The position numbers were made by a program, and so were the translations under genes. A stretch of 64,000 nucleotides of DNA, from contig AP026538.1 in the NCBI GenBank assembly GCA_026075535.2, forward strand, positions 4,774,001-4,838,000. Direction: 5' to 3'. Below the pieces are notes generated by a model. The model had not been told where the DNA came from. It worked only from the letters and a program-made list of their open reading frames with translations, and made no database searches. Numbering within the stretch: position 1 is the stretch's first letter; every line of letters begins with the position of its first letter. Positions 1 through 9,780 of the stretch are shown here, one piece after another. The stretch comes from Tricholoma matsutake (lineage: Eukaryota; Basidiomycota; Agaricomycetes; Agaricales; Tricholomataceae).

Positions 1-375
1 TATCAGAGCTGACCGATTACAATTTACAAGACACTTACATCCTGTTTGCAAACCATTCTATCTTGCATTTGTTCTTTGGCTGCAGCCACCATCTGGATTT
101 TGCTGTGAGTTCATCATCGAGGGTTTCAGTGCGCACTATAGCAGCGCTTGCCCCACTTGCCCTCCAACATCTTCCTCCACATCCCCCAAAGCTGCATCAG
201 CACTTGCCCTTCTCCCTCTGCCACCAGTGGAAGCCAAAGCAACAACCATTGGCCCTGCCTTTTTCTCCTCTTCAAGCCTCCTCAATCTATCCATGAGCAC
301 CTCATTCTCCTCCTGCAACCTCCAATCCAGCCCATTCTGATAATCCTTCACACTAAATCGTCCAAAAGTCCCAGT
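1..375 (-). pseudogene. Unidentified coding remnant with charged, coiled-coil-like stretch
   Basis: An open frame on the minus strand (136-387) encodes a charged segment containing LQEENEVLMDRLRRLEEEKK, which looks like a short coiled coil, followed by a low-complexity Ala/Gly-rich end. The gypsy homology that follows starts sharply near 376, so this piece is a different sequence cut by that junction. I do not recognise the family. It may be the tail of a host or transposon gene or a chance frame. Confidence 0.25.
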
Positions 376-1850
376 GCACATCCACAAGATTTGGACTCCC
401 CAGAAGAATCATCTCAGACAGAGACCCTTGATTCGCGTCCAAACTCTTCCGAGAACTTGGACGACTGCTTGGAATCAAGTTAACCATGAGCACTGCCTAT
501 CACCCCCAGACCAACGGAGAAATGGAGTGAGTAAACCAAGAGCTAGAGGTTTACCTCTGCATGTTCTGTTTGAACTAGTGTTTGAAAGTCCAGTCCTATG
601 GACTGCAAAAAGACCACAGACTGAACTGGACTGCAACTGCAGTCCATAGACCAATGGTTGCCAGTCCATCCATCTTGGAGACAAAAAAACCGGTCCAAAC
701 CGGTCCAAATAAAGCAGTTGCAACCAGTCATAGACCGGTCTTAGCACAGCCACATATTTATCCACTTTAAACCCCAAAAAACCCTCCCCGAACACTATTT
801 TACATGGTTTTTAACAGATTTTCATAGTGTATTCAATGTTTTTGTCTTTGAATGGCTTTTGTGATGTGTTTATTGATGTCTACTATTTATATATGACTGT
901 AGCACATGTAAATTAATAGTTTATAACCATATTTGATTGCAAAAAGTTGCAAAAAACTCGGTCTAGACTGGTTGCAATGCAGTCCAGACTGGTCCATGTT
1001 GCAACTGGTTTAGACTGGTTTAGACCAGTTTTTTGCGGTCTTCCCATGGTCCAATCCAGTCTTTTTGATTATTTCCTTATTAGGCAACCTGTCTAAGGTC
1101 CGGTCTATCCAAAAATAGGTCAAAAAACCGGACTGGACTGGACTTCAAAACACTAGTTTGAACAAACTAGAAGATTGGGAGTGTTATCTCCCAACAGCAG
1201 AATTTGGGCATAACCAGAAGATGCACTCCACAGTAAAACATTCACCATTTTACTTGATGATGGGATATCAACCACGCGCTATCCCCACCCCTTACAAAAA
1301 GATGAACATGCCAGCTGCCGAACAGAGAATCCAAGAACTTCTCTCTGTGAGAAGGGAAGCTCTTGCCGCACATGAACTGGCCAGACAGGCTATGGCCACC
1401 TGAACGAAAGGGCAATATGAACCGTTCAAGGTTGGAGAGCAAGTATGGCTCAACTCCAAGAACCTGAAGATTGGCTACCCAATGAGAAAATTGGTGCCAA
1501 AACGAGAAGGGCCCTTCATGATCGAAGGTGCCCTGTCAAGAATGACATACCAACTGAAATTGCTGCCAAGATGGAAGATCCACCCAGTCTTCCATGCAGC
1601 TTTACTCACATGATACCATGAGAATGAAACTCATGGGCAAAACTTCCTGACTCCACCACCTGACCTTGTGGAAGGAGAAAATGAATACAAGGTGGAAGCG
1701 ATCATTGCACACAAGAAGCACAGCAAGACACACTGTTACCTCATGAAATGGGTTGACTACCCGACATCCAAAAACACATGGGAACCCAAATCAAACTTGA
1801 AGAATGCCCCTGAGATCCTGATGGCATATAAGAAGAGGTACCACCTCTAA
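376..1850 (+). pseudogene. G1 integrase core and chromodomain, interrupted by a MITE
   Basis: The integrase catalytic core resumes at about 376 in the region holding the second catalytic Asp and the motif AYHPQTNGE, then hits a TGA stop at the position where related copies have a coding residue. The frame is interrupted by the MITE at 576-1,155 and continues as KLEDWECYLPTAEFGHNQK. It ends with a chromodomain at 1,668-1,850 containing YLMKWVDYPTSKNTWEP. Chromodomains of such integrases steer insertion to modified histones. Another TGA lies near 1,400. The copy cannot be functional. Confidence 0.85.
576..1155 (+). mobile_element. hAT-type MITE (580 bp) with 8-bp target duplication
   Basis: The ends are inverted repeats: TAGTGTTTGAAAGTCCAGTC on the left, and the complement of the right end reads TAGTGTTTTGAAGTCCAGTC. 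The element is flanked on both sides by GTTTGAAC (568-575 and 1,156-1,163). Removing the element and one duplication restores the gypsy integrase sequence. An 8-bp duplication and TAGTG termini fit the hAT superfamily. There is no transposase frame, so it is non-autonomous. The interior is rich in repeated GACTGGTT/AACCAGTC motifs. Confidence 0.88.
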
Positions 1851-1993
1851 TGAAAACCCAGAAAACCCCCCTTTCCTAAACACCCCACAATGACACCCCT
1901 GATACCCACTAGACAACAATTGACCCGAGACCCATTGAACGTTGATGGCCTTCACATTCGCCCTCACCCCCCATTGAGAAATACAAAAAGAAC

Positions 1994-2395
1994 ATGGTGA
2001 CTGGACGACGAGTCATTGACCAGTCACCAAGAATGAACAGACTGCCAGGGCAACCCTCTTGGGAATGCCCCCATGGGATCATATTCTGGTTGATGAGAGA
2101 CAACTGGGTAAGAAGAGTATCCTCGACTTGCCCAAAGTGCTGCCTCTATGCATGGAGAAGCACAAAGATGGATTTAGGCTGGGTAAAGGCACAATTTGAA
2201 GAATGGTGCTTCGAGGGAGAGTTGGATGATGATGACTACTTCCCCAAAGAATTCTACCTTGACCGCGATGGCCTAACCCCAGGCAGAAGACCACTGGTGG
2301 GAATTAACCCACCACTGTGGAAAGACCTTCAGTGGAACACCCACTATGATGAAGAAAGCAGATTTGAGCTGGCAAGGCAGCTCTTATTTGGATGA
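1994..2395 (+). CDS. Accessory ORF after pol in G1 (unknown function)
   Basis: A 133-codon open frame follows the chromodomain. It is clearly homologous to the ORF at 11,320-11,835 in element F, sharing STCPKCCL, EEWCFEGEL and LQWNTHYD. Codon by codon, most differences between the two copies in the central part are at third positions (for example TGC CCA AAG against TGT CCC AAA), which points to past selection on the protein. Conserved Cys residues (CPKCC) suggest metal binding. I do not recognise the family, and the product could be an accessory or structural protein of the element. Confidence 0.6.
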   Translation: MVTGRRVIDQSPRMNRLPGQPSWECPHGIIFWLMRDNWVRRVSSTCPKCCLYAWRSTKMDLGWVKAQFEEWCFEGELDDDDYFPKEFYLDRDGLTPGRRPLVGINPPLWKDLQWNTHYDEESRFELARQLLFG

Positions 2396-2489
2396 CATGG
2401 AGAACTGGAGATGCTGCTGTGTTTCAACCAACACCCCCACACATCAGTAGCCCAGACCACTGAGCACAACTAGGTGCAAAATCAATCAT

Positions 2490-2856
2490 TTGCAAAGATG
2501 TTAAACTACCAACCATCTGCAAAGACATTAAACTACCAACTGTCTGCTAAGATGTTAAACTACCAACTGTCTGCAAAGATGTTAAACTACCGATTGTCTG
2601 CAAAGATGTTAAACTATTGATTGTCTGCAAAGACCTTAAACTACCAACCGTCTGCAGAGACATTCAACTACCAATCGTTCACAAAGACCTTAAACTACCA
2701 ACCATCTGCAGAGACATTAAACTACCAATCGTCTGCAAAGATGTTAAACTACTGACTGTCTGCAGAGACATTAAACTACTGATCGTCCACAAAGACATTA
2801 AACTAGCAACTGTCTGCAGAGACAATAAACTACTGATCATCCACAAAGATGTAAAA
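2490..2856 (+). repeat. 27-bp tandem repeat upstream of the G1 3' LTR
   Basis: About 13-14 diverged copies of a 27-bp unit (TTAAACTACCAACTGTCTGC plus AAAGACA) lie between the accessory ORF and the purine tract. Because 27 is a multiple of three the array stays open and gives a nine-residue periodic peptide (VCKDLKLPT), but this is probably a by-product of the repeat. Confidence 0.85.
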
Positions 2857-2960
2857 ATACAATGATACCACACAAACCTGCCAACATATCCAGACCACAC
2901 TCAATCAGACCACAGAAGAGGAACAAAGATTTGGGTTGAAGTGTGGAACTTTTGACCATA

Positions 2961-2972
2961 GCAAGGGGGTAA
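2961..2972 (+). promoter_or_regulatory. Polypurine tract of G1
   Basis: GCAAGGGGGTAA lies immediately before the LTR start TGTTACAATT. It is the expected primer site for plus-strand DNA synthesis of a gypsy element. Confidence 0.6.
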
Positions 2973-3648
2973 TGTTACAATTTTCCTTGTAACTCATGGA
3001 ACCCGACCGACCTGATGCACCCGATGATCCCGTCCAGACAGGAGGCACTCCCTGACTCATGCCCAAGGCATGCCCTTGACACCAGACACACATACAATGC
3101 ATGCCAACAACATGCATTTGATCCCCTTCCCGTGGAAGGCACCCTTGACGCATGGTGACTCTATGCACCCAAACCCACTCCCACACATGCTGTGATACAA
3201 CAGCCCCTTGACATGAGGTCTGTGATGTTGGACTCTCATGATTGACATGCTGTGCTGCAGCACTCCATGACATTGGATGCCTCATGCAAGGCATGAGGCT
3301 TAACTGTTTCTATTCTTACTTGATATCCATCTACCCTTCTGATTGGACAATAGGGACCTCCCTTCTAGTAGGGATGTCCTTAGTTTAGATCTAGGCAATC
3401 TACAGCCTTAACTTGCAAGCTCATTCAAAACTACTAAGGAATCCCCTTAGTACATGAACTCACTCGAAACCACTAAGGAAGCGCCTTAGTGCATGAACCC
3501 AGACAACTCTATGCAGAAGGCCTGCTAGAGGTGTACTATCATCTTACATCAGATGCTCCAAGTAAGACTAGTACCAAACGACTCAACAAGGAAGCATCTC
3601 ATTGGATGACATTGACTAGATTGAGTAGTTGAGGCTTTGCCCTTAACA
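2973..3648 (+). repeat. 3' LTR of G1 (676 bp)
   Basis: It starts TGTTACAATTTTCC and ends GCCCTTAACA, matching the termini of the F LTRs. It carries hairpin units of the same type as in F (CACTAAGGAAGCGCCTTAGTG). The sequence switches to the minus-strand H integrase immediately after 3,648. Confidence 0.8.
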
Positions 3649-3653
3649 GCCTG

Positions 3654-4232
3654 TGCCCACCCTCATTGATTTTTTTCCACATGATATCACAAACATTGAA
3701 TTATGGTTTTGTTTGACTGTTCTGAGCTTCAGTCCATCTGGGGGTGGTAAGCAGTAGATAGTTTATGTTTTATTCCAGTGAGCTTCATCAATGCTCACCA
3801 AAATTTTGAAACAAATAATTTGTCTCTGTCACTGATAATTTCTGTTGGGCATCCATTTTCACAGTACCAGTGGTCAAAAAATAAGGATGCAAATTCCTCA
3901 GTGGTGATATTGGTTTTGCAGGGCATGATCTGTATGTCTGCCCCGAGGCAGTCCATCATAGTTATGATGCTGTCATAACCATTGTCCAGTGTCAGGGGCC
4001 CAATGAAATCAATAGCTACTGAGTCAAATCTTTTATCTGGGATTGGTAGGGGGTGTAATGGGCCAGCTGGTTTGTGGGTTGTTGATCTATTTTGTTGACA
4101 ATCATGGCATGAGGGTACATATCCATTAGCTAGGTTTTTATGTATGTTGGGCCAATAAAAATTGTCCCTCAATGCTGTGTATGACATTCCACAGCCAAAA
4201 TGACCCAGACTGTTGTGTGCAAGGTGGAACAA
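3654..4232 (-). pseudogene. H integrase (zinc finger and catalytic core)
   Basis: The N-terminal HHCC zinc finger is visible (HNSLGHFG ... CHDCQQNR). It is followed by the first catalytic Asp in VAIDFIGPL and the second in IISDRDKLF; after a stop the frame continues into AYHPQ at about 3,740. The chromodomain or tail is lost to the G1 junction. The protein would have inserted the cDNA of H. Confidence 0.8.
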
Positions 4233-4396
4233 ATGTTCCTGAAGGTTGCCATGTCATGGAATGACCAGGTAGTTGCCAATAAATAGTAGTCTATGTTTCA
4301 GGGAGAAGTTCAGTTTGTTGTCAAAGAGATTCTTCTTTTAGCTGTCCAGGATCCCTCTGCATCAAGAGTCAGCTTGGTAACCATATTTTATTTCTT

Positions 4397-4548
4397 GTAA
4401 CATCTCAATATGAATATACGATCACTTACATCAATGGAGACAAGAATGCAGTAGCAGATGCACTATCACATCTACCTGAATCAACACCCATGGCAAACAT
4501 TGTTGGTGCAATCTTCTCAATAGAGAATGACCCTGGAAATGTACTCCA
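4397..4548 (+). other. Small inverted segment inside H (RNase H tail on the opposite strand)
   Basis: This piece reads on the plus strand as ITYINGDKNAVADALSHLPE, the connection region that normally follows RNase H. The flanking H sequence on both sides (HQARWMEYI and the zinc-finger region) reads on the minus strand. The simplest reading is a local inversion of about 150 bp within H, though a second gypsy fragment is possible. Confidence 0.55.
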
Positions 4549-5073
4549 TCCATCTTGCTTGGTGTTGTGATAGGTCACACTGGAAATCAAAATTTTGTAA
4601 CATTTTGTGGTCTGCGTAGATGTTGATGTGGGTTCTGAGTAAGCCTACTTGCCATTTTTGTATGGCTCTCATGATGGACAGCATTTCTTGTTCATGCACT
4701 GGGCAGTTACATTTGGTGCTGTTGAGTTGTCAGCTTTTGAAGGCAATGGGTCACACCATTTCCCATGTCTTTCCAAAGGAGAGAATTGCTCCTGTCCTAT
4801 GTTTGCTTGCATCACATTTGACAAAGATTTTGTTGTCCACAGCTCATGACCAGTCACTTGATAGCATCAAAGGTGCACTGGTGGATGTTTGTCCAGGGGG
4901 GGAAATCATTGTTAAACTCTTTCTTTGTCAGGGGGGTCAGGATGGAGGTATGCTCAGCAAGGGCTGGTAGGAATGTCTCACCAGTCCTAGGAACTGCTGA
5001 ACATGTTTAGCTGATTTGGGCACTGGCCAGTTAAGGATCCTTGCTACTTTGCTTGCATCAGCTTCAATACCTT
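4549..5073 (-). pseudogene. H RNase H domain remnant
   Basis: Minus-strand frames contain the connection from reverse transcriptase and RNase H motifs: the second half has EQEMLSIMRAI and YADHKMLQNF, where the Asp of ADHK is a catalytic RNase H residue. Frameshifts separate it from the upstream part (4,669-5,073). It joins the reverse transcriptase at 12,700 once F is removed. Confidence 0.7.
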
Positions 5074-5078
5074 GCTTG
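5074..5078. other. Target-site duplication of F, left copy
   Basis: GCTTG here is repeated exactly at 12,695-12,699, directly outside the two LTRs of F. Confidence 0.85.
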
Positions 5079-5501
5079 TGTTACGATTTGTTATCTGGAC
5101 CCGCAAGACCGGGCACTTCATTTTTCTTGTTTGATTTGACTCACTTCCAATGGGAGATGCTTTGACGCATGGTGACTCCATGCACCTGAACCCACTCCCA
5201 TGCATGCTGCAATATGACAGCCCTTTGACATGAGGTCCGTAACGTCGGACACTCACGATCGACATGCTGCACTGCAGCATGTCCTTGACACTGGATCCTT
5301 GACATCGGATCCATGACATCAGATGCCTCATGCCAGGCATGAGGCTATTCTCTTATTGTTCTCTGATATGCTGTGCCACAGCACTCCTTGACATCGGACG
5401 CCTCATGCGAGGCATGAGGCCTATTGTCTCTATTGTTCTTGTCTATATTTACCTGATAAGCATCTCACTTTCTGATTGGACAATAGATAGTCCTGGAACA
5501 G

Positions 5502-5508
5502 TATATAA
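5502..5508 (+). promoter_or_regulatory. TATA box in the 5' LTR of F
   Basis: TATATAA lies 33 bp before CAGCTTGACCT, which is where a polymerase II start would be expected. The same layout is present in the 3' LTR. Confidence 0.6.
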
Positions 5509-5534
5509 GCTGTAGCTACACTCTGTGTATTCTC

Positions 5535-5545
5535 CAGCTTGACCT
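5535..5545 (+). promoter_or_regulatory. Presumed mRNA 5' end, complementary to the primer-binding site
   Basis: CAGCTTGACCT is the exact reverse complement of AGGTCAAGCTG, found 3 nt after the LTR at 5,880-5,890. In Tf1-type self-priming the first 11 nt of the mRNA fold back onto such a site and are cut to make the primer. The position, about 33 nt after the start of the TATA box, fits a transcript beginning here, but the start site itself is inferred. Confidence 0.7.
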
Positions 5546-5583
5546 AATTCAACCAATGGTCTTAGACTCAACCAGAACACTTG

Positions 5584-5833
5584 ACAACTAAGGAAGCCCC
5601 TTAGTTGTGATACACTTGAACTCGACAGCTTAGGAAGCCCCTAGCTGTGATAACCCGAACTCGGCAGTTGGAAAGCCTCCAACTGTGATACACAAATGAA
5701 CGGTCTACTCAGAAAGCCTCTGAGTATGGATAGCTGTGACTACTTGAGGAAGTACCCAAGTGAAGGCAGGAAGCCCGATACATTGGGAAAGTCTCCTAGT
5801 GTGATACCGATACAGTTGGAAAACCTCCAACTG
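5584..5833 (+). other. Array of seven small hairpins with variable stems in the F leader
   Basis: Seven self-complementary units lie at about 5,584-5,608, 5,626-5,647, 5,665-5,685, 5,707-5,725, 5,742-5,761, 5,781-5,801 and 5,813-5,833. The apical sequence is constant (GGAAGCC, AAAGCCT or similar) and the spacer often reads GTGATACA. The stems differ from unit to unit but stay paired (for example CAGTTGG/CCAACTG, CTCAG/CTGAG, ACTTG/CAAGT). They would be in the 5' leader of the genomic RNA. Confidence 0.7.
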
Positions 5834-5879
5834 CGATACACAAAGCCAAGGCTGAGTTGAGACCTATAGTCTTAACAAA

Positions 5880-5890
5880 AGGTCAAGCTG
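5880..5890 (+). promoter_or_regulatory. Primer-binding site of F (self-priming type)
   Basis: AGGTCAAGCTG begins 3 nt after the end of the 5' LTR, pairs perfectly over 11 nt with the presumed mRNA start at 5,535-5,545, and does not begin with the TGG expected for priming by a tRNA CCA end. Confidence 0.7.
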
Positions 5891-5894
5891 ATCT

Positions 5895-6941
5895 ATGAAG
5901 TCCACCTACCTAGGTGCAGACACAATGTCTTTCAGACAAAGCCCAGACAGACCTCCAACCAGAGCATCATCATCAGGAAGAACCCTGTGGTATAGATACC
6001 AGGGTCGACTAGTACGATACTCAGAACCAGCACAGAAGTGGTTCTCAAAGAGAACCAGTGATGAAGAATCCCGATACCTCGACGAAGAGGATTTTAGATC
6101 CTTCAATAAAGAAGAAACCCCAGAATGAGACCCATTCTCCTTATCCAATGACAATGCCAACATGTCCACCAAACCGACCACATTGACCAAGGAGATCAGG
6201 ATACGAACCCCCTCCGACTTCACAGGGGACCGAACTAGAACCGCGAAGTTTTTACAAGAAGTGAAACTCTATTTGAGAGTGAACCATGGAATCTACGACA
6301 CTGACAAGAAGAAAATCATCTTCGCATTGTCCTTCATGAACGGAGGAACCGCTGCACCCTGGGCACAGACATGGGCAGAAAGAGAGGACCTAGGAACTTG
6401 GTCAGCCTTTGAATCAGCGCTCAAGACAGCATTCATGCCGATCAACAAAGCTGGCAGGGCCAGAACCGAGATGAAGACATTGAAGCAGGGACAGGACCTG
6501 GAGGACTACATTGCGCAGTTCTGAATCCTGCACGAGAAGGCAGGAATCAATGATGACACCGCCCTCATCAAACTCTTCATGGATGGGCTGAACCCCAAGC
6601 TCCTTGAAAGAGTTTTCAATATGGAAACAATCCCGACAACCTTGGAAGGAATGATCAACACCGCCTCCAAGTATGATGGACAGTGGAGGAGAGCAAAGGC
6701 CATTACAGGGAGGCTGCAGGAGGCTTTTATGAGGAAGCTCCCGGCCTCTAAGGCAAAGGAAACCCCACTCGAGATCAACTGCCTCTCCTACCAGGAGAGG
6801 ATCAAACACATGAAGAAAGGATTGTGCTTTGTGTGCCACCAGCCCAGAAACAGAGCAACCAAACACAAGAAAGGGGAAAGAAGGACCAAGGACCGGCCAT
6901 CCCCAAAGAACAAAGGCAAAGAAGCCTACTGGAAGATCTGA
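5895..6941 (+). pseudogene. F gag (capsid/nucleocapsid), with TGA stops
   Basis: One frame runs from ATG 5,895 through TGA codons at 6,126 and 6,522 to a third at 6,939. The capsid region is recognisable (DFTGDRTRTAKFLQEVKLYL, LKQGQDLEDYIAQF). A degenerate zinc knuckle CFVCHQPRNRATKH lies near 6,830, followed by a basic tail. The three stops are all TGA, as expected if Arg CGA codons lost a methylated C. The product would form the particle that packages element RNA. A second ATG at 6,162 follows the first stop. Confidence 0.82.
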
Positions 6942-7030
6942 GCGATCTTGAACAAACTCGATGGAGAAGAGAAAGCGACTGCTGTCACTGCCATTGGAGA
7001 TGAGGGTTTTTAGAGGGGTGGCCTGCCTCG

Positions 7031-7681
7031 ATGCCAGGTACCACCAAACTTTCCGTCTGCTCTGTACTACTAGCCACTTTGAAAAATCAATCTATGCGCT
7101 TAGATGTCAAAGTGACAGGGACAGGCAGAGGAAAAGACATCGAAACTGAAGCCCTACTCAACTCAGGAGTGGGAGGGATATTCATGAGCCATGAATTTGC
7201 AGAAAGCAGTGGATTCAAATTGCGCCCCCTGGAAAGGGTAATCAGAGTCAAGAATGTGGACGGAACCCCAAACAAGAGAGGGGAAATCTCCCACTGTGCC
7301 AGAGGACTCTTAACGATCAACGGAAGGACTTTCCCAACGACCTTCCTGATTGCAGGACTGGGAAAGGAATCAATCATCCTAGGTCTGCCATGGCTCAGAA
7401 GGATCAACCCAGTGATCGACTGGAAGATCAGAACCTTCCAGTTCAGGACAAAGGACAAGACTTACCCAGAGTTCTCATATGGAAAAGGAAGAACCCTTAT
7501 CGGTAGGGACCTGACCAAGAAAACCGACGACGAACACCTGTCATGGCACCGAAGGGGAACCGAAAATAAGAAGAACCCCCTTGACATGACAAAAGAAGAA
7601 CGACAGGCATGGTGCCGAGGCATCTTTGCTAGAGATCAAGAAAAGCTCGCCCTCAAGAAGAAGACTGCTGAGGAAGAATGA
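7031..7681 (+). pseudogene. F protease region
   Basis: An aspartic protease fold is visible. The active-site triad is changed: ALLNSGVGG has Asn at the place of the catalytic Asp (a G-to-A change), so it should be dead. The motif IILGLPWLRRINPVIDW typical of the protease C-terminus is present. The gag frame shifts into this frame near a T-run at about 7,006-7,011. The frame ends at a TGA (7,679) and continues beyond it without shift. Confidence 0.8.
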
Positions 7682-9780
7682 GGACAATGGAAAAAGGTGG
7701 CCACCAGAGAACTGGAGAGACTGGCTGCCAGAAAAGAAGAAGGACAACTGGCATCAGCCCAAATAGTCACAAAACTAAGGGAAATGCTTACCCCAAAGAA
7801 AGAGAAACTGATGAACGAAGAACGGCGAGCAGATTGCCGAAGAATCGTCACCAAGGCAAGGGGGGGAGCCCTCCATGCTGAACCAAGAGGAAGCAAGATG
7901 CCCGTCAAGACAAGAAAGGCGATGATTGAAGAAATAGATGATGAAGAGATCACGATCATGACTCTTCAGAATGCGGAACCCATTGGCCCGCAAGACGAAG
8001 AAGACACTGGGAAGGAAAACCCAGCACAGGCAAACCATGAACAGGCAACAGAACAGGCAATGGAACAGGCAACAGAACAACCGAAAGAGACACCCAAACC
8101 AAAGATCGAAGACAACGAGCTACTGGTCACCTACATCCGAGGAGAACCCATCATTGGAATATTCAAACCAGCTAAAACACCACTGACAGAGGAATATGAC
8201 GAGCCAAGATACAGATATTCTCTGACGACAAAGAAAATCTCTCAGATCGTGAAGGCAAAAGGATCACCGCGATATGCTTATGGACAAAACATCTGGATTA
8301 GGGCAAAGACATTGGTCTCTCAACACCTGACACACAAGAAGGAAGGAGACCCCGAACAGAAGACCCTAGATGAACTACTCCCTGAACAGTACAAGGAGTA
8401 TCGATGGATATTCGAAAAGGAAGCATCGGAACAATTCCCAGAATCAAGACCCTGGGATCATGCAATCAAACTAAAACCAGACTTTGTAGCAAAGGATTGC
8501 AGGGTTTACCCATTGTCACCGGCAGAACAGAAGAAACTCGACGAGTTTCTAGATGAAAGCCTGCAGAAAGGATACATCCGACCATCGAAATCGCCCATGG
8601 CATCGCCATTCTTCTTTGTTGCGAAGAAGGACTCGGATGTGCTATGACCCTGCCAAGATTACAGGTACTTGAATAACGGAACAATCAAGAACACCTACCC
8701 ACTGCCGCTGGTAGGAGACCTGTTGGACAAACTAAGAGGGGCAAAATGGTTTACAAAATTGGACATCCAATGGGGATATCACAACGTCAGGATCAAAGAT
8801 GGAGATCAATGGAAAGCAGCCTTCAAGACAAATCGGGGGCTGTTTGAGCCAACAGTGATGTTCTTTGGATTATGCAACTCACTGGTGACCTTCCAGGCGA
8901 TGATGAATGAGATATTCCATGACATGATCGGAGAAGGATGGCTTGTGATTTACATGGACGACATCCTGATATTCTCCAAGGATCAGAACAAACACCAGGA
9001 AAGGACAAAGAGGGTACTGCAAAGACTGGCAGAAAATGATTTATACCTGAAACCGGAGAAATGCAAGTTCGATGTCCACGAAGTGGAATTCTTGGGTCTG
9101 ATCATCCGACCCAACGAGATTGCCATGGACAACACAAAACTGGCAGGTATACAGGATTGGCCAACCCTGACAAACGTAAAAGCAGTCAGATCTTTCCTGG
9201 GATTTGGAAACTTCTACAGGAAGTTTATCGGACATTTTGCAGAGACAAGCAGACCGCTTAATGAGCTGATGAAGAAGGACAAAATGTTCAACTGGACAAC
9301 TGAATATGAACAGGCCTTTCAGATGCTGAAAAGGAAATTTGCAGAAGCACCAGTACTGCTGATGCCAGACCCGACAAAGCCATTCACGATTGAATCAGAC
9401 GCCTCAAAACATGCGACAGGAGGAGTGCTGAGACAAAGGGATACGAATGGAGACTGGCATCCGTGCGGATACATATTGCATGCGCTGACACCAATGGAAC
9501 AGAACTATGAGATATATGACAGGGAACATCTGGCGATAGTATGATCACTGGAAACTTGGAGACACTACTTGCTGGGTTCAGAACACCTGGTAGTAATCCT
9601 CTCGGATCACAAGAACCTAATGTACTTCTGGATGGCACAGAAACTGAACAGATGACAGGCAAGATGGAGCTTATTCCTATTGGAATTCGACTTGCAACCC
9701 ATCCACATACCTGGATCTCAGATGGTACAGAGCGATGCACTATCACAGAGAGCGGACCATATACCGGAAGAAGACAATGA
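7682..9780 (+). pseudogene. F linker, reverse transcriptase and RNase H
   Basis: The same frame as the protease runs on, with TGA stops at 8,645, 9,542 and 9,653. Reverse transcriptase motifs are well kept: [36 protein letters not shown] and the catalytic YMDDIL at about 8,950. RNase H shows [12 protein letters not shown] and [10 protein letters not shown] with the catalytic Asp residues. The stop at 8,645 corresponds to an Arg CGA codon in the related G3 copy near 26,186, so C-to-T decay is directly seen there. Confidence 0.88.

Larger units (their letters stand above)
376..3648 (+). mobile_element. Ty3/gypsy retrotransposon G1, 3' part (integrase, chromodomain, extra ORF, 3' LTR)
   Basis: From left to right it carries an integrase core fragment, a hAT-type MITE insertion, the integrase tail with chromodomain, a post-pol ORF, a 27-bp tandem repeat, a purine tract and a 3' LTR. 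The 5' part is missing; homology begins abruptly near 376, inside the integrase. The right end of the LTR abuts the minus-strand gypsy H at 3,649, so G1 sits inside H and the rest of H lies left of the window. It belongs to the same lineage as F and G3, as the integrase, chromodomain and LTR ends (TGTTACAATTT, CTTAACA) show. Confidence 0.85.
5079..5877 (+). repeat. 5' LTR of F (799 bp)
   Basis: It starts TGTTACGATTTG and ends AGTCTTAACA, and is almost identical in sequence and length to the copy at 11,896-12,694. The 5' half contains palindromes such as GCCTCATGCGAGGCATGAGG. A TATA box lies at 5,502 and a row of small hairpins follows the presumed transcription start. Confidence 0.93.

Noticed and set aside
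2490..2856. CRISPR array or repeat-protein gene from the 27-bp repeat
   Set aside because: The units are contiguous with no spacers, and the open frame exists only because the unit is a multiple of three.
6414..6866. 150-aa minus-strand ORF opposite F gag
   Set aside because: Shadow of the gag frame; no independent motif.
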